Positions 42,388 through 54,680 of a stretch of DNA of 64,000 nt are shown in pieces (position 1 is the first letter of the stretch; every line of letters begins with the position of its first letter). The notes under the pieces are model-generated. The model made no database searches, had not been told where the DNA came from, and worked only from the letters and a program-made list of their open reading frames with translations. The DNA lies in the NCBI GenBank assembly GCA_015178975.1, contig WHVD01000006.1, forward strand, positions 744,001-808,000. Direction: 5' to 3'. The position numbers and the translations under genes are program-made. The stretch is from Hysterangium stoloniferum (taxonomy: Eukaryota; Basidiomycota; Agaricomycetes; Hysterangiales; Hysterangiaceae).

Positions 42388-44781
42388 ATGTCACTTGGCT
42401 CATGTACCACGCGACAGTTGCAACGCGTGCTAGACTTTCGTTTTGCTTTCCAATGCTTAAGTCTCTTGAATCGAAACTACACAACTACGACCCATATTCC
42501 CCCCGTTTCCAAAAATGTGTGGAATGCTGGACGAGAGTTCCTTTCCTTCAACGGCGACGCCTTCCGTCCTTATGTGATGAGAAAGCCTAATAATGGTCCT
42601 ATTACTCTCGCATATTTGCGAATGCGTGGTACAAAAATGGCTAAGCGCTTCACCATGCATAATTATATTGTCCTTGCCAAGGAATGTGGATATCGTGGCT
42701 TGCCGTTCATCATGCAGTTCGTATTGGAGGATTTACTCGAGCATTTTCCTCGAAACAAGGATCCACAGGGTTTTTTGAGGGCTGCTGTTGCTATTTTTGA
42801 ACAATCCACCAAGACCCGTATGCTGAGGGCATGTCAGGTGCTTGCATTGTACGATGCAATGATTGCTGTTGATGCGAATCTACCTTTGCTGTCCGAGGCC
42901 GTATGGCTGGTGATTGTCGATGCAGCGATAAAGGAACCAGAAGCATGTGAGGCAACTTTAGAGTCGATCGGCACCGCGATATTATCGCAGCGGGAACAAC
43001 TCCGCAAACCCAGTATATCCCTTACCCATGCAGTAGGCCACATTGTACTGGAGCTCCTTTTGCAAGGACAGGCAATGTTTCCCCAAGTTCTCACAGTTTT
43101 CCAAACATTAGTCCAACACAATCTCATTTCTGGCGTCGATGACCGTACATATAACGAAGGTTCCTTCAAGATAATCATTGCACGCACACTCATTATAGGT
43201 TATTCTCAGGCCGATGCCCATGTGCAAGCAATTGATGCAATCACGACATTGCTCAAGGATGCCCGATGGGCGCAGGGGGAGGGGACAACGTGCGAAGACA
43301 GGTATCTTACCGGAATCATCGCTCTGGACGTATTGCATTTGGCGCTTCATAACCCCAACGCAGACGTATTAGCGTCTTGCAGCCAATTGATTCAGCTCCT
43401 CCTCCCGAAGACTCCCCCGGTACCACCATCATGTCTGCCTATCGATATCCCGGAAAGGGTTATTTTCACATTTTATGAGCGGTGCCACATTGAGAATTGC
43501 TTACGTGAAGCAGCAGCTGTATACGTCCATCTCCAGTCCCCCACAATCCGCAATTCTCATCATTATTTGCCACCCCAGGATACCGATCTCTTTTGGCTCT
43601 TTGCATATTTTGCCGATCCGGGTCTGACAACCGGGGACCAAAATAAGCCGTCCCCATTCAAGGGATATACGTACATGGCGAAAGAAATACTGCGAGACAT
43701 TATCGTACGCCAGATCCCCATCCCAGTCAACGATCGGCGCAAGTTTGTTGGGACATGCGCAGCCCGTGGATTTGCGTTCTACGCTCGACATCTGTACGAA
43801 CTCTGGAGTGATGACAAGGACCTCGACCATCGAGCTGTACGAGGAAGCGGTCACATGCTTGTTCCTGTTGTAAAACTCTTTCGGAAGCTGCACTTGGTCT
43901 GGAATAAAAGCCAGCAACATACTGTAAAGAAGAAGGAGCATGAGTATCAGAAGCGGTCGATGCTCCCAGATGCGTTGCAATTTGCGAACCATGTAGTGGA
44001 TCAATTCGCCTTGACAAAGCAACCCTTAATGAAAGCATCCCAGCAGGACCTCAATGCACTGGCCAGGGCATATTTACTCCTCGATCGTATGACGGAAGGA
44101 ACTCAGACTCTCTATTACATATTGGAACGTGGGGGTATACCCGATTCTAAAGATGTGAATGTTGCCTTAACCGCAATTTCAAAATACTCTCCACAGAAGG
44201 CTGTAGAAATGCTGGAATATGCCATATCGATGGGACTCACACCCACTGCATCATCGTTCAGTGCTCTAATTCATGCAGCATATGTGAAGAATATGCCAAG
44301 TCTTGCGACTCAATTAGCTTTACGAGCAAGAGAGCTGGGACATGGGGAATTAACGCCCAAAGCTCTGGTTACAATCACTCAACAGAAGCTTAACGGCGTC
44401 ACGGCAGCGGATGTACAAACACAAACGCAAAAAATCGAGGATGTGATGGAAATGGTCCAGACGGTGGTCAACTCCGATTCAAGATTTCGACAACATCGTG
44501 ATCATGGAAAGAACCATGTACTTTCCGCAAAGATGGGGAACAGATATATTTTCGGCGCACTTTCTGCAAGGAATGTTCCACTGGCGATGAAGTTTTGGCG
44601 ACTATTGGTTAAGAAGCGCGTGGCATGGGATGATCGAGAGTCGGAGAAGGTGCGATTAGTCATTGGGTCCCAGATAAATTTCGAGGTGAGTGAAGGGCAG
44701 ATGCATATCGAGACTGCAAATGCGCTGCTAGATGAGTTGGGGTTATCTCACATGAAGGATAATACTGCTAAATATAGCTGA
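42388..44781 (+). CDS. Probable mitochondrial PPR-type protein (797 aa)
   Basis: A single uninterrupted frame of 797 codons. The ATG at 42388 is supported by an in-frame stop at 42379-42381. The first 40 residues are rich in Arg, Leu, Ser and Thr and nearly free of acidic residues (MSLGSCTTRQLQRVLDFRFA), which fits a mitochondrial targeting peptide. Most of the protein is alpha-helical in character. Near residues 580-650 it has helix pairs of pentatricopeptide type (KAVEMLEYAISMGLTPTASS, then FSALIHAAYVKNMPSLATQL). PPR proteins bind organellar RNA and act in its processing or translation. The target here cannot be told. No intron is needed. Codon use and GC content differ from the surrounding transposons, so it is a host gene. 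It ends TAA-free at TGA 44779-44781. A distant TPR-like helical repeat protein is the main alternative. Confidence 0.75.
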   Translation: MSLGSCTTRQLQRVLDFRFAFQCLSLLNRNYTTTTHIPPVSKNVWNAGREFLSFNGDAFRPYVMRKPNNGPITLAYLRMRGTKMAKRFTMHNYIVLAKECGYRGLPFIMQFVLEDLLEHFPRNKDPQGFLRAAVAIFEQSTKTRMLRACQVLALYDAMIAVDANLPLLSEAVWLVIVDAAIKEPEACEATLESIGTAILSQREQLRKPSISLTHAVGHIVLELLLQGQAMFPQVLTVFQTLVQHNLISGVDDRTYNEGSFKIIIARTLIIGYSQADAHVQAIDAITTLLKDARWAQGEGTTCEDRYLTGIIALDVLHLALHNPNADVLASCSQLIQLLLPKTPPVPPSCLPIDIPERVIFTFYERCHIENCLREAAAVYVHLQSPTIRNSHHYLPPQDTDLFWLFAYFADPGLTTGDQNKPSPFKGYTYMAKEILRDIIVRQIPIPVNDRRKFVGTCAARGFAFYARHLYELWSDDKDLDHRAVRGSGHMLVPVVKLFRKLHLVWNKSQQHTVKKKEHEYQKRSMLPDALQFANHVVDQFALTKQPLMKASQQDLNALARAYLLLDRMTEGTQTLYYILERGGIPDSKDVNVALTAISKYSPQKAVEMLEYAISMGLTPTASSFSALIHAAYVKNMPSLATQLALRARELGHGELTPKALVTITQQKLNGVTAADVQTQTQKIEDVMEMVQTVVNSDSRFRQHRDHGKNHVLSAKMGNRYIFGALSARNVPLAMKFWRLLVKKRVAWDDRESEKVRLVIGSQINFEVSEGQMHIETANALLDELGLSHMKDNTAKYS

Positions 44782-45612
44782 TTGCAAAATATGACATTGT
44801 CGCAACCGAAGGTCGGCCAAGCCCTTGCCCTGGGTAGCGCGTTTGATTGGAAATGTTGATCGATGATCGGCTGGATTTAATTAATTAATGAAACGTGTCG
44901 ATTGAGGATTCTATTTTCGTGAGCCAAATCCCAGATAAATCTCCAAGGTGGCGTTTAATCTTGTGTATTATCGTAAGGTTGAACCCGTGGGGCGGCAAGC
45001 CCCCACATACCCCACAACTTTTCTCTGTATCAACAATTCTAAGTGTTTATCAGAGCATGTGATCTAATTCAGAAACTTATTTGAATTTTATTAATTATTT
45101 ATAATTCTATACTTTTATATACTTTTTGAAATCATTGAATCTAAAAGACATACATGAGTCAGTCTCTCTTTGCAATCGTGCCTGAATACTTAGGGGTCAA
45201 TAATAATGTCCTTAAACACTACATCAACAGTCATATCTGTCTTGGAATAGTACTTTCATTCTTCCCCAATTTGTCCCTCTTGAAGCATTAACATAAAACT
45301 GTACATGTGAGAAGACAGGAGTGTGCAGATGCCAATCTGACTATTTCAGTGACTGACCTCTGACTTATTAATGGTTATATTACCTGAGCCAACCTGGAAT
45401 TGCTGTCAATACAATTCAAATCATAATTGTTTTAGAGTTGGAATAGTTGTTATTCAAGGGATGAATGCCAGCTCTATGATCTTCACCCAAAGTATTCTGT
45501 GAGACATTTGTATCAACCACAGCCTTGCTCCATTATGACAGGTATTATTAAGCAAATCTTCATTTTCAGCCCTCCATGCTTCCATTTACAACCCTTCAGC
45601 TTGAATCTTGAC
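44782..45612. other. Intergenic region downstream of the PPR gene
   Basis: The first 300 bp are unique host sequence. From about 45050 the composition becomes AT-rich and resembles decayed LTR DNA. No gene seen. Confidence 0.5.
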
Positions 45613-46303
45613 TGTTAGGATTCTCACCCTTTTGGGCCCCTACAACTTGTTCTCACTCTGGCAACTGTCTGGCATGCCAATACCAGTACCCCTGACTATG
45701 GTGTCACTGCCTGTGGCACCCTGATATTTGGTTAACTATAGATTACCCTTTTAGTCATCCCATTCCACTCCCATCCCAACACTTTCCTATCATCTGCTCT
45801 ATATGTACACATCTTTTGCCACCTCAAATTCCTACTATCTTGCATTTAGTTCCTTTCATCCTCTGTTCCATTACTTGCTTCCTTTGATCCATCTGTCTTC
45901 TTACCTCCATGATCAGCCTTCCAATCACCTGTCTCACTTTAGTATAAAACTCTCATCTTGTATGCTACAGTTCTTTAGTTCAAATATCAACTTAAGTTCC
46001 CCTACTCTTGACTTAATCCTCTTCAAGATGTCTTCAGCCAGCCAAGACTCTTACCACTCTAACCCTTAGCATTCTGGCCTCCCGGTTGATTTAGCTAAGT
46101 GTAGACCTTTAGTCTATTATGTATTATTTGCTTGTTTCAATATTCCAGAGCATCCTAACAGTTCATGTGAGGGGTGCAACACATAAGTTGAAGCCAAGCT
46201 CCACTTGCTTGCAGAACTGGACCTTTCAGTTGAGTACATTCTAACCCTACAGACCTCTGGCATTCTGTCCCTCTTTAGCCCTTAGACAACCTAGACTTTA
46301 ACA
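45613..46303 (+). mobile_element. Solo LTR, family H (691 bp)
   Basis: Starts TGTTAGGATTCTCACCC and ends GACTTTAACA. Perfect duplication TTGAC (45608-45612 and 46304-46308). The shared module, in a variant form (CATAAGTTGAAGCCAAGCTC), lies near 46173-46202. Confidence 0.88.
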
Positions 46304-47268
46304 TTGACTCAGAATACCCACTTAGAATCCAATCCTTGACCTCTTGGATCTTCTCAACTCCTGATCCTATCCTTCACATTTCTTAAGATCACATCAAGCT
46401 AAGTGTTATATTCTTGCCTCTGTACAGTACATTTTCTAGTTGTCTTTGAAATACTGAAGCACCCAACCAGTTGTGTGAGGGTACCACACACCTGAAGCCA
46501 AGCTCTGCCTGTTATTAAGCAACTGGAGTCACCAGTTTCTTATATATTACTCCCCTTTTTGAGTTCATGTAGTTCTTAACACTACCTTGCAGACTTATAC
46601 CTAGGTCAAGCACTCCAAGGTACATCCTATTCTTCACCTTTCACTATCACCTCCACCCTCCTTGTCATTTGAACCTCTCCAAAGCCTCAAAAATAATGTT
46701 GAGTATTCTCTGAGTAGATATATGATATTAATGTTACTTCAGATCCCCTTTATTTCTCTTGATTTATCCATTTTGTATATTAGCCAACTGAAAGTCCATT
46801 GTCAAATGGGCTCACACATGGGTCACACAAGTTGACAGGACCATAGTGTATTGTCTAGAACTGAGATGGGATACAGGATGTTATAGTGTACAATCTGGGA
46901 AGCAGGAAAACTTCACATAGCTACTTATGTATAATGATCATGTGTGAATGGAACTAAAGGTCTGTACATGTAAGACTGGGGTGCAAGGCTTACACCAACT
47001 CACCATTTCCTGGTTTCACCACTTTTTCTATCTTCATGCCCAACCTGTACATATCATAGCATTATAGGTATGTAAGTCCACTAAATCCATGTGTCAATAT
47101 TGACCTGCCCATATAGTCACTTTTCACCATGTTATACATGCTTGGTATTAACTACATATTTGCATTACAAGATCAATTAGTACACCTTTGTGTTGTCAAT
47201 CCCTTATCAAGCTGTGTCTCACTCATTGAACATCAAAGTATAGCCTGTATGCCATCATTTGGCATCTC
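46304..47268. other. LTR-like remains, no gene
   Basis: 46304-46581 looks like the 3' part of another LTR. It has CCTGAAGCCAAGCTC near 46485 and ends GTAGTTCTTAACA at 46581. The rest to 47268 has no frame or repeat that I can place. Confidence 0.45.
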
Positions 47269-48003
47269 TGTTAAAATCTAAGCTATAAGGGGAAGGGAGG
47301 CTCTAAGTCAGAGGTCCAATGATTGAAAATTAGCTAATCGGGGGGCTGATGATAGAGATTGTACTAGTTGGGAGGTCTGACTCTATAATCATAGTGGAGC
47401 TTGGCTTCAACTTATGTGTTGTGCACTCATATAAACTGTTAGGGTGCTCTGGTATTTCAAACAGAGCAAATAGTATGATAGGAACAAAGTTCAACACTTA
47501 GCTCAATCAGCTGGGGGGCTGAAAATACTAAGAGTTGTAAGTAAGAGTTCACAGCTTGCTGAGAACATCTTCAGGAGTACTGAGAAGGGAAAGGGCAAGA
47601 CTGGAAACTAGTAGAGGGTAATCTAAATTGATTTTTGAACTAAAGAACTGTAGTATACATGAAGAGGATTTATACTATGATGAGACAGATGACCAGAGGG
47701 CTGATCAAGGAACTGAAGGGTGAAATGGATCATGAGTAGATGATGAGGTGGGGAGACTAAATGTAATATACTAAACATTATTAACAGGTGTCTGAGGTGG
47801 CAAGTGACATGTGTAAAGAGAACAGTAAAGAGAGGGTGGGTGGGACAGGGATGGAATGGAAAACCAAAAGGTTAACTACCATAATAAACAAGTGTTGGGC
47901 ACCATGAGCAGTAAAACTTAGGGCAGCCATTCCAACAGTGAGTCAATGGTGGGCTTTGGGCCTAAAACAGGTTGCAGGGGTCCGAAATGATGGGGTCCTA
48001 ACA
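47269..48003 (-). mobile_element. Solo LTR, family H (735 bp)
   Basis: Plus-strand ends TGTTAAAATCTAAGC and GGGTCCTAACA. Flanks ATCTC (47264-47268) and ATCTT (48004-48008) form a duplication with one difference. The module lies in reverse near 47396-47424. Confidence 0.75.
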
Positions 48004-50407
48004 ATCTTCACCAGTGGTGTCAGTGAGACTTATCACATGATTTTTTCCACTTTTATCCAACTGTTCATTAATCAAGCAATCTGTTCCACCTCTTGTCATG
48101 TCTTATTGAGGATTTCCACATTCTCGTTAGCTGTTTACCTCCCTTCAGTTTCACATTCAGTTTCCTTCCATCCCCCACCCTTTTGATATTGAATCCTTAG
48201 TCTAAATCATTGTCATGTACTTTACCCTTCCCTAGTTCAAATATTGACTTACATATAATTCCCCTTGTGCCCTCATAACTTGTGTGATAAGATTCCCAGA
48301 CTCTCTGAAGTATTGATTGTACAGTATGCTCTCCTCTTTAGTCTTCAGCTTCACCATGAATTTGTAGCTATTAGTATCTGGAACTTCCAGTTATCAAGCC
48401 AAGTGTTATATTTTGATATCCCCATTCATTTGTATTCATTTGAAATATGCAATTGTGTGAGGACATAGCACATAAGTTGAAGCCAAGCTCCACTTACTTG
48501 GCATAACACTCTGTTGACTGAAGTTTTATCCTCATAGGCATGGACAAAATGGATGGTCAGTCATTTCAAAGCTATATGTTCACATGTGGGCATCACTGGT
48601 GTTAGGTATATCAGTTGGGAGGTGTGGAAACAATGTATCAAATGTATATGTTGTGATTTTTATATTATTGATTGATTCTTCCACTACTATAGGTGACAAC
48701 AGTGTTATAGCTATTGGTTAAGAAGAATATTAAAACAAACAAACATCAGCAAAAATATTCACACTGTGTCTAGCTCAACTTTTGGTACTGTGAGAAGCTG
48801 ACCTGGACTTAGCCAGACTTTGACTGCCCAAGCTACTCAGGCAGCAAATAAAATAAGGTGGCTTCAAAGAGCACGTGGTACCGGTATGAGCGAAATCACA
48901 CCAATTCACATACCGACTACCCAAGCTAAGTCAGGCGCCGGCTACTCGAAACAGAGTGTTTTAGTCACAGCCACTCGGTTAAAGTACTGGTTAGGCCCTA
49001 AAACGCCGGAAGTCCGTCAACATTGATCCTGCGCTTGTGTATGCACTGCGGCGCGTCTGCAGCGACCGCCGCGTTCGAGGCCCCAAGCGGTTTGCTTGGA
49101 AAATGGCGAATAGAAGCCGAAGTCAGCGACAGCCTGATCCGATGGGAGGTATTCCATCCAAAGCCTATCGTCTATTCCAACATTGCTAACTGAGGTTCCT
49201 TCACGCTTACGTTTTTCCCATATTGATAACTTCATCATTATTTCCGGGTGCGCTTGCTACCTCAGAATAAATGTTTTCTGCACAATTCATCCAAACTGGC
49301 CAATCCGGGATCTCGAAAAGAAACCTCCAATCTCTCCGATTGGATAAGCTGTTTGTGAATCCGCTCTCCGCGAATCCGACCATTTCCACCACGTCATGCC
49401 AATTGGTTTGTGTTCCCCCATCAGCACAGCGAGAGGTACTCTATTTCACTTAAGTCTAGCGACCTAACCCTAAGCATGGCATCAATTTTGGCCGAAATGA
49501 CTTGCAACGTTAGGCATAGATTTTCTCAAACAGTGCCTGATAAGTACTCAAGTACAGGTTTCAAATTAATAGGTAAATGTTGAATAAGTACTTGTTGGCT
49601 TTGCTCTACGGTATCGATTTCAGTGTAGACCTACATCCACATTGGAATATTACGTCAACAGATCGACCATTGTAAAATAAATTGCACATATTTATATTAT
49701 AGTATAAATGTTTATCCCGCTGACCACTTCGCAATGTACGCAGGAAGGTTTCTCTGTTCCTGGACTGCCACATGGCAGTTGGCTCAAAAACTTACATAAG
49801 TTGTACAATCTTTGATTTGATGGCGAAATTTTAGCTGTGACAAATTTGATATCATTTATGGGTGCTTTAGGGGCTTTCTTACCAGGACGCCACACCGCGG
49901 AAAAACACGGATTCGCGTCCTAATCATAGCAATCTATACATTTTTACAAAGATATTCAAATCTGAGTGGACTAAACCGGAAAATCGGTGAAGGTCTCGTG
50001 GAGATAATTAAGCTTGCGATGAACAGATCTTGGGCCAAGGTTGCCATAACGAGGTGGCGCAAGTGATCCGACGGGAGGCTGGGCGCGAGTCTGGGGTCTT
50101 TTGAGCATGTGGATTTCGTCAAGTCAACGCCAAATATGGATGTCTATCGATTAAACCAAGAAAGGAATCGAAATAAATTAAAAATAAAGGAAATGACAAG
50201 TCTTTGTTGAGAACTTCGAGGGGAGTTCTTAATAGGGCTTGCCGGAAGAGCAAAAGGTCACCTGCTGCCACGATCTTAAGCCTCCAACTACAGACTCAAA
50301 ATATTTCTCCTCCCCATTATTTTGGTCTTAAATCTTAATCATAAGACTACAAAACTGAACAGACAAACACTTAGCTCCTTAAGTTCGCTTTTCCCCCCAC
50401 CCCGCAT
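48004..50407. other. LTR remains (to about 48530), then unique DNA upstream of the transcription factor
   Basis: 48455-48512 again shows the LTR module (CATAAGTTGAAGCCAAGCTC), so an LTR remnant ends near there. From about 48780 the sequence is unique and less AT-rich. Short frames of 58-68 codons occur on both strands at 48820-49450 (for example a minus-strand ATG frame from 49383 starting MVGFAESGFTNSLSNRRDW), but none has a recognisable domain. The last 20 bp before 50408 are pyrimidine-rich, as is common in fungal promoters. Confidence 0.5.
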
Positions 50408-53264
50408 ATGCCCGCCGCACGGACCAAGAAGGAGGATTGTGGTTTGTCTCCCCCTAGTGGAGAAGACGTAAAAAACAAGGATTCAGAAAATGGGAAGGTC
50501 AAGAGAAAGTGAGCCAGAGTCTTATCTACTCCTTTTTTTCAGAAAGACTGACTCTCTTCCGCCCAGGAGACAGTCGCAGAGTAAGCCTGCCCCGTTGCCA
50601 ATCCATAGAATCCGTTTCATATTTGTATAGGCTGTGACGCGTGTCGTGCCCGCAAGGTTCGTTGCGCGCGAGAATATGGAGATGATCCTCAGAGTTCGTG
50701 CAAGCACTGTGTCCAACTCGGCATCACTTGCACCTACGACTACCAACCAAAGAAAAGAGGCCCTCCAAACCTGTACGTCCCCTTTCACAGTATGCTTAAT
50801 TTCTTTCTTTTTTTAAATAAATAATTCGATTTCTGCTGATCAAGGTATCTGCGACGCTTACAAGAAGCGGCTGCGGCTGCAGTTCAGATGGAGAATGGAC
50901 ATGTTCCTAATGGCACATTATCTATATCAGTTCCACAAACTAGTCCAACGCCACAGGGCTCACTAAATATTTCAAACAACTTCCTATCCTCCTCAACAAG
51001 CTCTTCCCCATTCGTTGAGCATCACGCACGCAGTCCATTGAATGGACACCCCCGTTCATTTTCCCATAACGCGCCGACAGTCGTCACTGCGCCAATTCCG
51101 CCATCGTGTTATCCCATTGCAGCCGATAGCTATCATACCCACCATTCATCCCCAACAGAGACATCGCTGTCTTATGGTGTTGACTCCCGGCTATCTGATT
51201 CATTGGAAGTATCTCCATCACCCACTTCTAATGACCGTCCAGCTAGTGCTTCAACCGTATCATCAAATCATTCAGGCTCTCAATCAGTTTCTCGGTCCAT
51301 TAGCTCTCCCGCCAGTGAATTCTCACCTCATCCACTTTACAATTGGTCATCTCCGCATATACACGCCCCACTGAACACCCAGTTGCACGCGCCTCTCCTT
51401 CCACCCCTTTCGTATTATGTCCGACCGCACCGTCTGGAAGATGTAGCTCCTCGGGAAACCATTTTACTAATCATCTCGCTCTTCTTCGACTGCGTATATC
51501 CCTTGACGCCTTGTATTCACAAACCTTCTTTCATGGCCGATCTGCAATCCCGGCGAGAAGAGTGCGACCCTCTCTTTTTCGCCCTCGTAATGAGCACTGT
51601 CGCGTCGACATGCGTTCAGGTCCCTCGAAGCTATTTGCCAATGGAGCGCAGGGAAGTACGTAAACTCGCACAGATATGCCATGAAGCTAGCCGCCATATT
51701 AGCGTGGCTACCTACGATCCACCGACGAGTATGCATGTTGTCATTCGTTACTTGTACGTTTCTTCTATCCCATTATTCCTGGACAACACTAAACTACATT
51801 TAGCGACACCATATACCACTTTTGTGAAGGGCACGACGCAACATCACATGCCTCTTTCGGTGAGGCAGCGAATATCGCGGTCACTCTACACATGCATGAA
51901 GAGGCGTCGTACCATTCACTCGACCCCATTGAGTGTGAAATGCGTCGGCGGGTGTTCTGGCTATTGTTTGGTGGTGAGTTAATCATGATTTTATCTGACG
52001 AGACAGTTGGTTTATCGCTCGTTTTAATTGCCATACTGACCATTGATTCATGCCCACAGCCGATAAATTATGGTCTATCCTTTTGGGTCGTCCTATCTGC
52101 TTGCGCGATGAGGACTGTACAATTCATTTTCCTAAAGAAGTGGACGATGAATAGTGGGTCACTGTCTAAGTTTTGTTGACGTTTCCGCCTCACTAACAAG
52201 ATTGTCTTAGCATCACTCACAATGGCATCCTCCCTCAACCGTCAGGCAAGACTGCCATCGTCTCAGGTCTGAATTATATTTCTCGCATCTTTGCCCTACT
52301 GGGAGAGATACTTGTGCGCATTCGCGTGGACAAGCGCTCTCCGCCACAAGGCCACTTCGCCGCCGCCCGCCTTCAAGAGATTCGTTCGTTACATCAACGA
52401 ATCGTGACAGCTCTGGCTCATGTACCTCCTCCCTTACAACTCAAGCGACATCACACGGCATCGCAGCCTTCGTCAGTCAGCTATGACAATCCTAATTTCA
52501 CAAAAAATACATTTGCTGAAGTCAAGGATTTTTTCTATAATCCCAATGCCTCACGTGCAAATGCTTCCAATCCCTACTTAGTTATGCAAGCAAATTTATA
52601 TGTAACACAAGTGAGCCACTTTAGACTAGTTAATTGCACAGACACTGAATTATTGTTAGCAACTCGTTCGCTTCGTCATAGAACAATACCGGGATGAGCT
52701 TCTCATGGCAATGCCAGGGGTAATAGGCGATACGAGTGATTCAGAGCCCTCCATACAAGAACATCGGGAAGCCGTCGCTAGTGACTTACTCAACATTCTG
52801 CACAGGTGAGATTTCATATAAAATTTTACACATAGGAACCACTCTAACATTTAACCTCATCAGCATCCCCATTCAATCAATTGCAACCAACGGTCCCTCA
52901 CTGGTAAATACTATACCTCACCGCTCGCCAATCATTGTAGCGTCTCAGGACATTAATCCATGTTGTTATAGGTTCACAAGGTCCGGTTCGTAGCTTCTAC
53001 TCTACTCGACGCCGTGAAAAAAGCAGAGCCGGCTTCGGCCGCTCGTGCACACGCATATCTTTGTACGCGACTATTTTTCTGTTCATTTGTGCCTTCTCTG
53101 AGCCATTCTTCAGGGGATTTCCTTTCCGTTCTGTCCGAAATTGAGCGTAATTACTTGTCAGTATCTGTGCAACCTTCCGTTAATGACCGCGTTTAGCTGA
53201 TAAAAGTCATTATAGGCTCGATGATGACCAAGACGGCCCGATTGGAGCCATGGGGAGTGTGTAA
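50408..53264 (+). CDS. Zn2Cys6 fungal transcription factor, 11 exons (757 aa)
   Basis: Exons as I read them: 50408-50508, 50543-50580, 50631-50772, 50845-51753, 51804-51973, 52060-52153, 52211-52610, 52660-52805, 52863-52902, 52972-53156, 53216-53264. All introns are GT-AG, of 34 to 86 bp; the sum is 2274 nt and in frame. The zinc cluster has Cys 48, 51, 58, 70, 73 and 80 (RRQSQSCDACRARKVRC), followed by the linker KKRGPPNLYLRRLQEAAAAA, as in sugar-responsive regulators of the AmyR/Rgt1 kind. A Ser/Pro-rich region follows. Then comes a fungal-specific regulatory domain (MHR) from about residue 240, with MRRRVFWLLFGADKLWSILL and QQLVRFVIEQYRDELL. It ends DDDQDGPIGAMGSV. It should act in the nucleus as a DNA-binding regulator; its targets are unknown. 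Intron 1 of 34 bp is unusually short, so the first two exons are the least certain part; a short alternative start is ATG 50490. Confidence 0.88.
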
Positions 53265-53865
53265 TGCAACCACTGGAGTGCATGTACCCCATCAGCCTCC
53301 GCGTATCGCTTCATGTATAATGGTTGCAGACAATGCACTTGCCTGCTTGTTCTTGTTTTACGCCGTAGCCGGTCCTCCCAACTGACTATAGCAGGTCTTA
53401 AACTATTCGTTTTACCTTTTTTTTCGTTGCCTTTTCTTATGTTTTATTGCTGTACCTCATGTATTACTACCATACATACTGCTATGGCCTAGTAGAGTTG
53501 TCTCTGTTGCAGCTCCGACACAAATGCGACTAGTAGTGTGGTTGATGTTTCCAAGGGTTGGATGCTCAGGTTGTCAAATCGGTTAACAGAGCTATTCCCG
53601 AAGTAACCTCATAAAAGCCTTCATTTCAATGGGCAATTTCATGTATAAGTGGAGTTTCAAGAATATGTCAAGGCTTCATTGAGAATTGATGGGTTTACGG
53701 CCGATTACGATACCTATATGGCGTTGAAGCGCTTTCGACGAGAGAAACTAACAAAAGAATGAAATGGCTTTCAGAGCATCACCGCGATACAGGACAACAC
53801 TCAGGATGATAGACAGCAGAGCGCCCTCGTCAATAATCGGAAAATGACAGATAGGTTAGACAGGC
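53265..53865. other. Intergenic DNA after the transcription factor
   Basis: Unique sequence with pyrimidine-rich stretches near 53410-53460. No further gene is seen up to the fragment at 53866. Confidence 0.5.
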
Positions 53866-54075
53866 GCACTACGAGCATCTGGACACCTACGCACTGGACA
53901 TGCACCACTCGACGTCATCGGGGAAGAAGACTCGCCGACCTGCCCAGCGTGCTTCGAAAAAGATGGCACAGTCGCCGTCCACTCCCTGATCAGATCCACG
54001 GGCTTGGGGCTTCAGTGCACAGGGCCGGCCTCAAGAGAAGTCTTTCGTTCCACGCCAACTCCATCACAAAGTTGA
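53866..54075 (+). pseudogene. Coding scrap with a CPACF motif, possibly a KDZ transposase relic
   Basis: An open frame from about 53866 to TGA 54073-54075 encodes DVIGEEDSPTCPACFEKDG and continues for about 40 residues. A CPACF-type motif just ahead of a catalytic Asp block is typical of KDZ (Kyakuja-Dileera-Zisupton) transposases of basidiomycetes. Beyond the motif the expected catalytic sequence is not seen, so the match rests on one short motif. A host gene scrap is as likely. Confidence 0.25.
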
Positions 54076-54680
54076 CTGCTCAGCGATCTATATATGTCCA
54101 CTGAATTAATTAAATTCGTCAACCGGACATCTGGCAGATATCTTCGGGAAATGAAAAAGAGGCGACAGAAAGCTAATACCCCATATTGGCAACGTTTTAT
54201 CCTCGTGATTGCTTTCTACATCGAGACTCGCCCGGTCTACGGTCTATGTACTACGGTTGAACATTAAATAGTGAAATCTGTCGAGCGCTAGAGTACTGGG
54301 TTTTACAGTCGATCATAGGGGGCAACCCTCAGACTATAAATTGAGCATTGTTTAAAAAAAAATTGATCTGCATACTAATTTATTAGTGACTTTGAATGTC
54401 GTTGTTAAGTCGTCCTAATGGGTTTATTTTCCCATGGGCACATTTGGAATATCTAAGTTAAAGATTTGCATTGAGATATATTATAATTTAGTTATTACCT
54501 CGTAACCCAAGATACATGACCATTTTTTTCGGGATGTATCGTCAAACGAATCTTAACTCGATCCAGGACAACAACACTCCTAACTAATCCTGACTCCCGG
54601 CACCGGACACATCACAAGCCACAGGAAAACAAACAGAAGTTAAATGGGATCGGTCGCTACCCTCAACCCAGTAAGTAGAC

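Noticed and set aside
43501-44022. 173-codon minus-strand frame inside the PPR gene
   Set aside because: Shadow of the 797-codon host gene on the plus strand.
48820-49026. 68-codon frame starting MTAQATQAANK as a gene
   Set aside because: The first codon is TTG rather than ATG, there is no domain, and no splice signals connect it to other exons.
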